DNA from: Thiohalocapsa sp963695445
GTDB lineage: Bacteria; Pseudomonadota; Gammaproteobacteria; Chromatiales; Chromatiaceae
Assembly: GCA_963695445.1 (NCBI GenBank)
Contig: CAVOGV010000023.1
Coordinates: 62,001 to 126,000, forward strand
Length of the DNA: 64,000 nt
Direction of reading: 5' to 3'
Shown: piece after piece, positions 63,950-64,000 of the stretch
Layout of the letters: every line of letters starts with the position of its first letter
Position numbering within the stretch: the first letter of the stretch is position 1
Notes under the pieces: generated by a model
Databases searched by the model: none
Told to the model about the DNA's origin: nothing
What the model saw: only the letters and a program-made list of their open reading frames with translations
Translations under genes and position numbers: made by a program

Positions 63950-63968
63950 AGGCGCCGCTGTGGCGCCT
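63950..63968 (+). terminator. Hairpin after the small lipoprotein gene
   Basis: AGGCGCC-GCTGT-GGCGCCT is a perfect 7-bp stem 21 bp after the stop codon. No strong T-run follows, so termination efficiency is uncertain. Confidence 0.5.
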
Positions 63969-64000
63969 AACCGTTTGCCCCCCGTTCGTCAGCGTTCAGT

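Overview
The window is GC-rich gammaproteobacterial chromosome. The gene content (NikR with an ECF nickel transporter, Cus-type copper efflux, QseBC/PmrAB-type and NarL-type two-component systems, large secreted multiheme cytochromes, VPLP/VPAP-CTERM sorting tails) suggests a purple-sulfur or related Chromatiales lineage. That placement is inference; no rRNA or other phylogenetic marker is present. Many real genes are split by single-base indels, including the housekeeping alaC and cusA, so most broken genes here are probably sequence-quality artefacts rather than pseudogenes.

Region 1 (1-22364, minus strand): after the 5' part of a membrane sensor gene at the left edge comes a run of eleven same-strand, closely spaced genes, almost all exported. 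In transcription order: a ~1909-aa beta-helix/Ig-like surface protein, two adjacent multicopper-oxidase-like proteins whose copper motifs look complementary, a cupredoxin/cadherin-like protein, a small secreted protein, a subtilisin-like protease, a SCO-type copper chaperone with Met/His repeats, a cytochrome c/periplasmic-binding fusion, a PKD-repeat protein with near-identical 279-bp repeats, a VPLP-CTERM protein and a Tat-exported Csp1-type copper-storage protein. A NarL-family regulator (divergent) and a soluble histidine kinase sit directly upstream. I regard this locus as the best candidate for an undescribed system: a regulated, copper-dependent extracellular oxidase/matrix module.

Region 2 (25.8-45.9 kb): an OmpR-family regulator and its kinase are followed by a secreted decaheme cytochrome, a CotA/CopA-type multicopper oxidase, an FKBP isomerase, CusB and CusA, a secreted nonaheme cytochrome and a TlpA-like thioredoxin. 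Both multiheme genes carry a perfect PmrA/QseB-type box (HTTAAK-N5-HTTAAK) with a -10-like hexamer 11 nt downstream, so they probably belong to the adjacent two-component system. Gene relics (allantoicase, PIN toxin) and a shared ~69-bp repeat lie at the edges of the efflux/oxidase block.

Region 3 (46.2-50.9 kb): a nickel locus, nikK-nikM-nikL-nikQ-nikO on the minus strand and nikR divergent, with a NikR-type operator between them.

Region 4 (50.9-64 kb): mostly housekeeping and hypothetical genes: hom flanked by ~180-bp direct repeats, alaC, a degenerate GGDEF-like membrane protein, a bacterial homologue of the eukaryotic N-terminal glutamine amidase NTAQ1, an Mth938-like protein, a second CTERM-tailed secreted protein and several small secreted proteins, ending in a repeat-rich element and a small lipoprotein. 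No tRNA, rRNA, CRISPR array or intact insertion sequence was seen.
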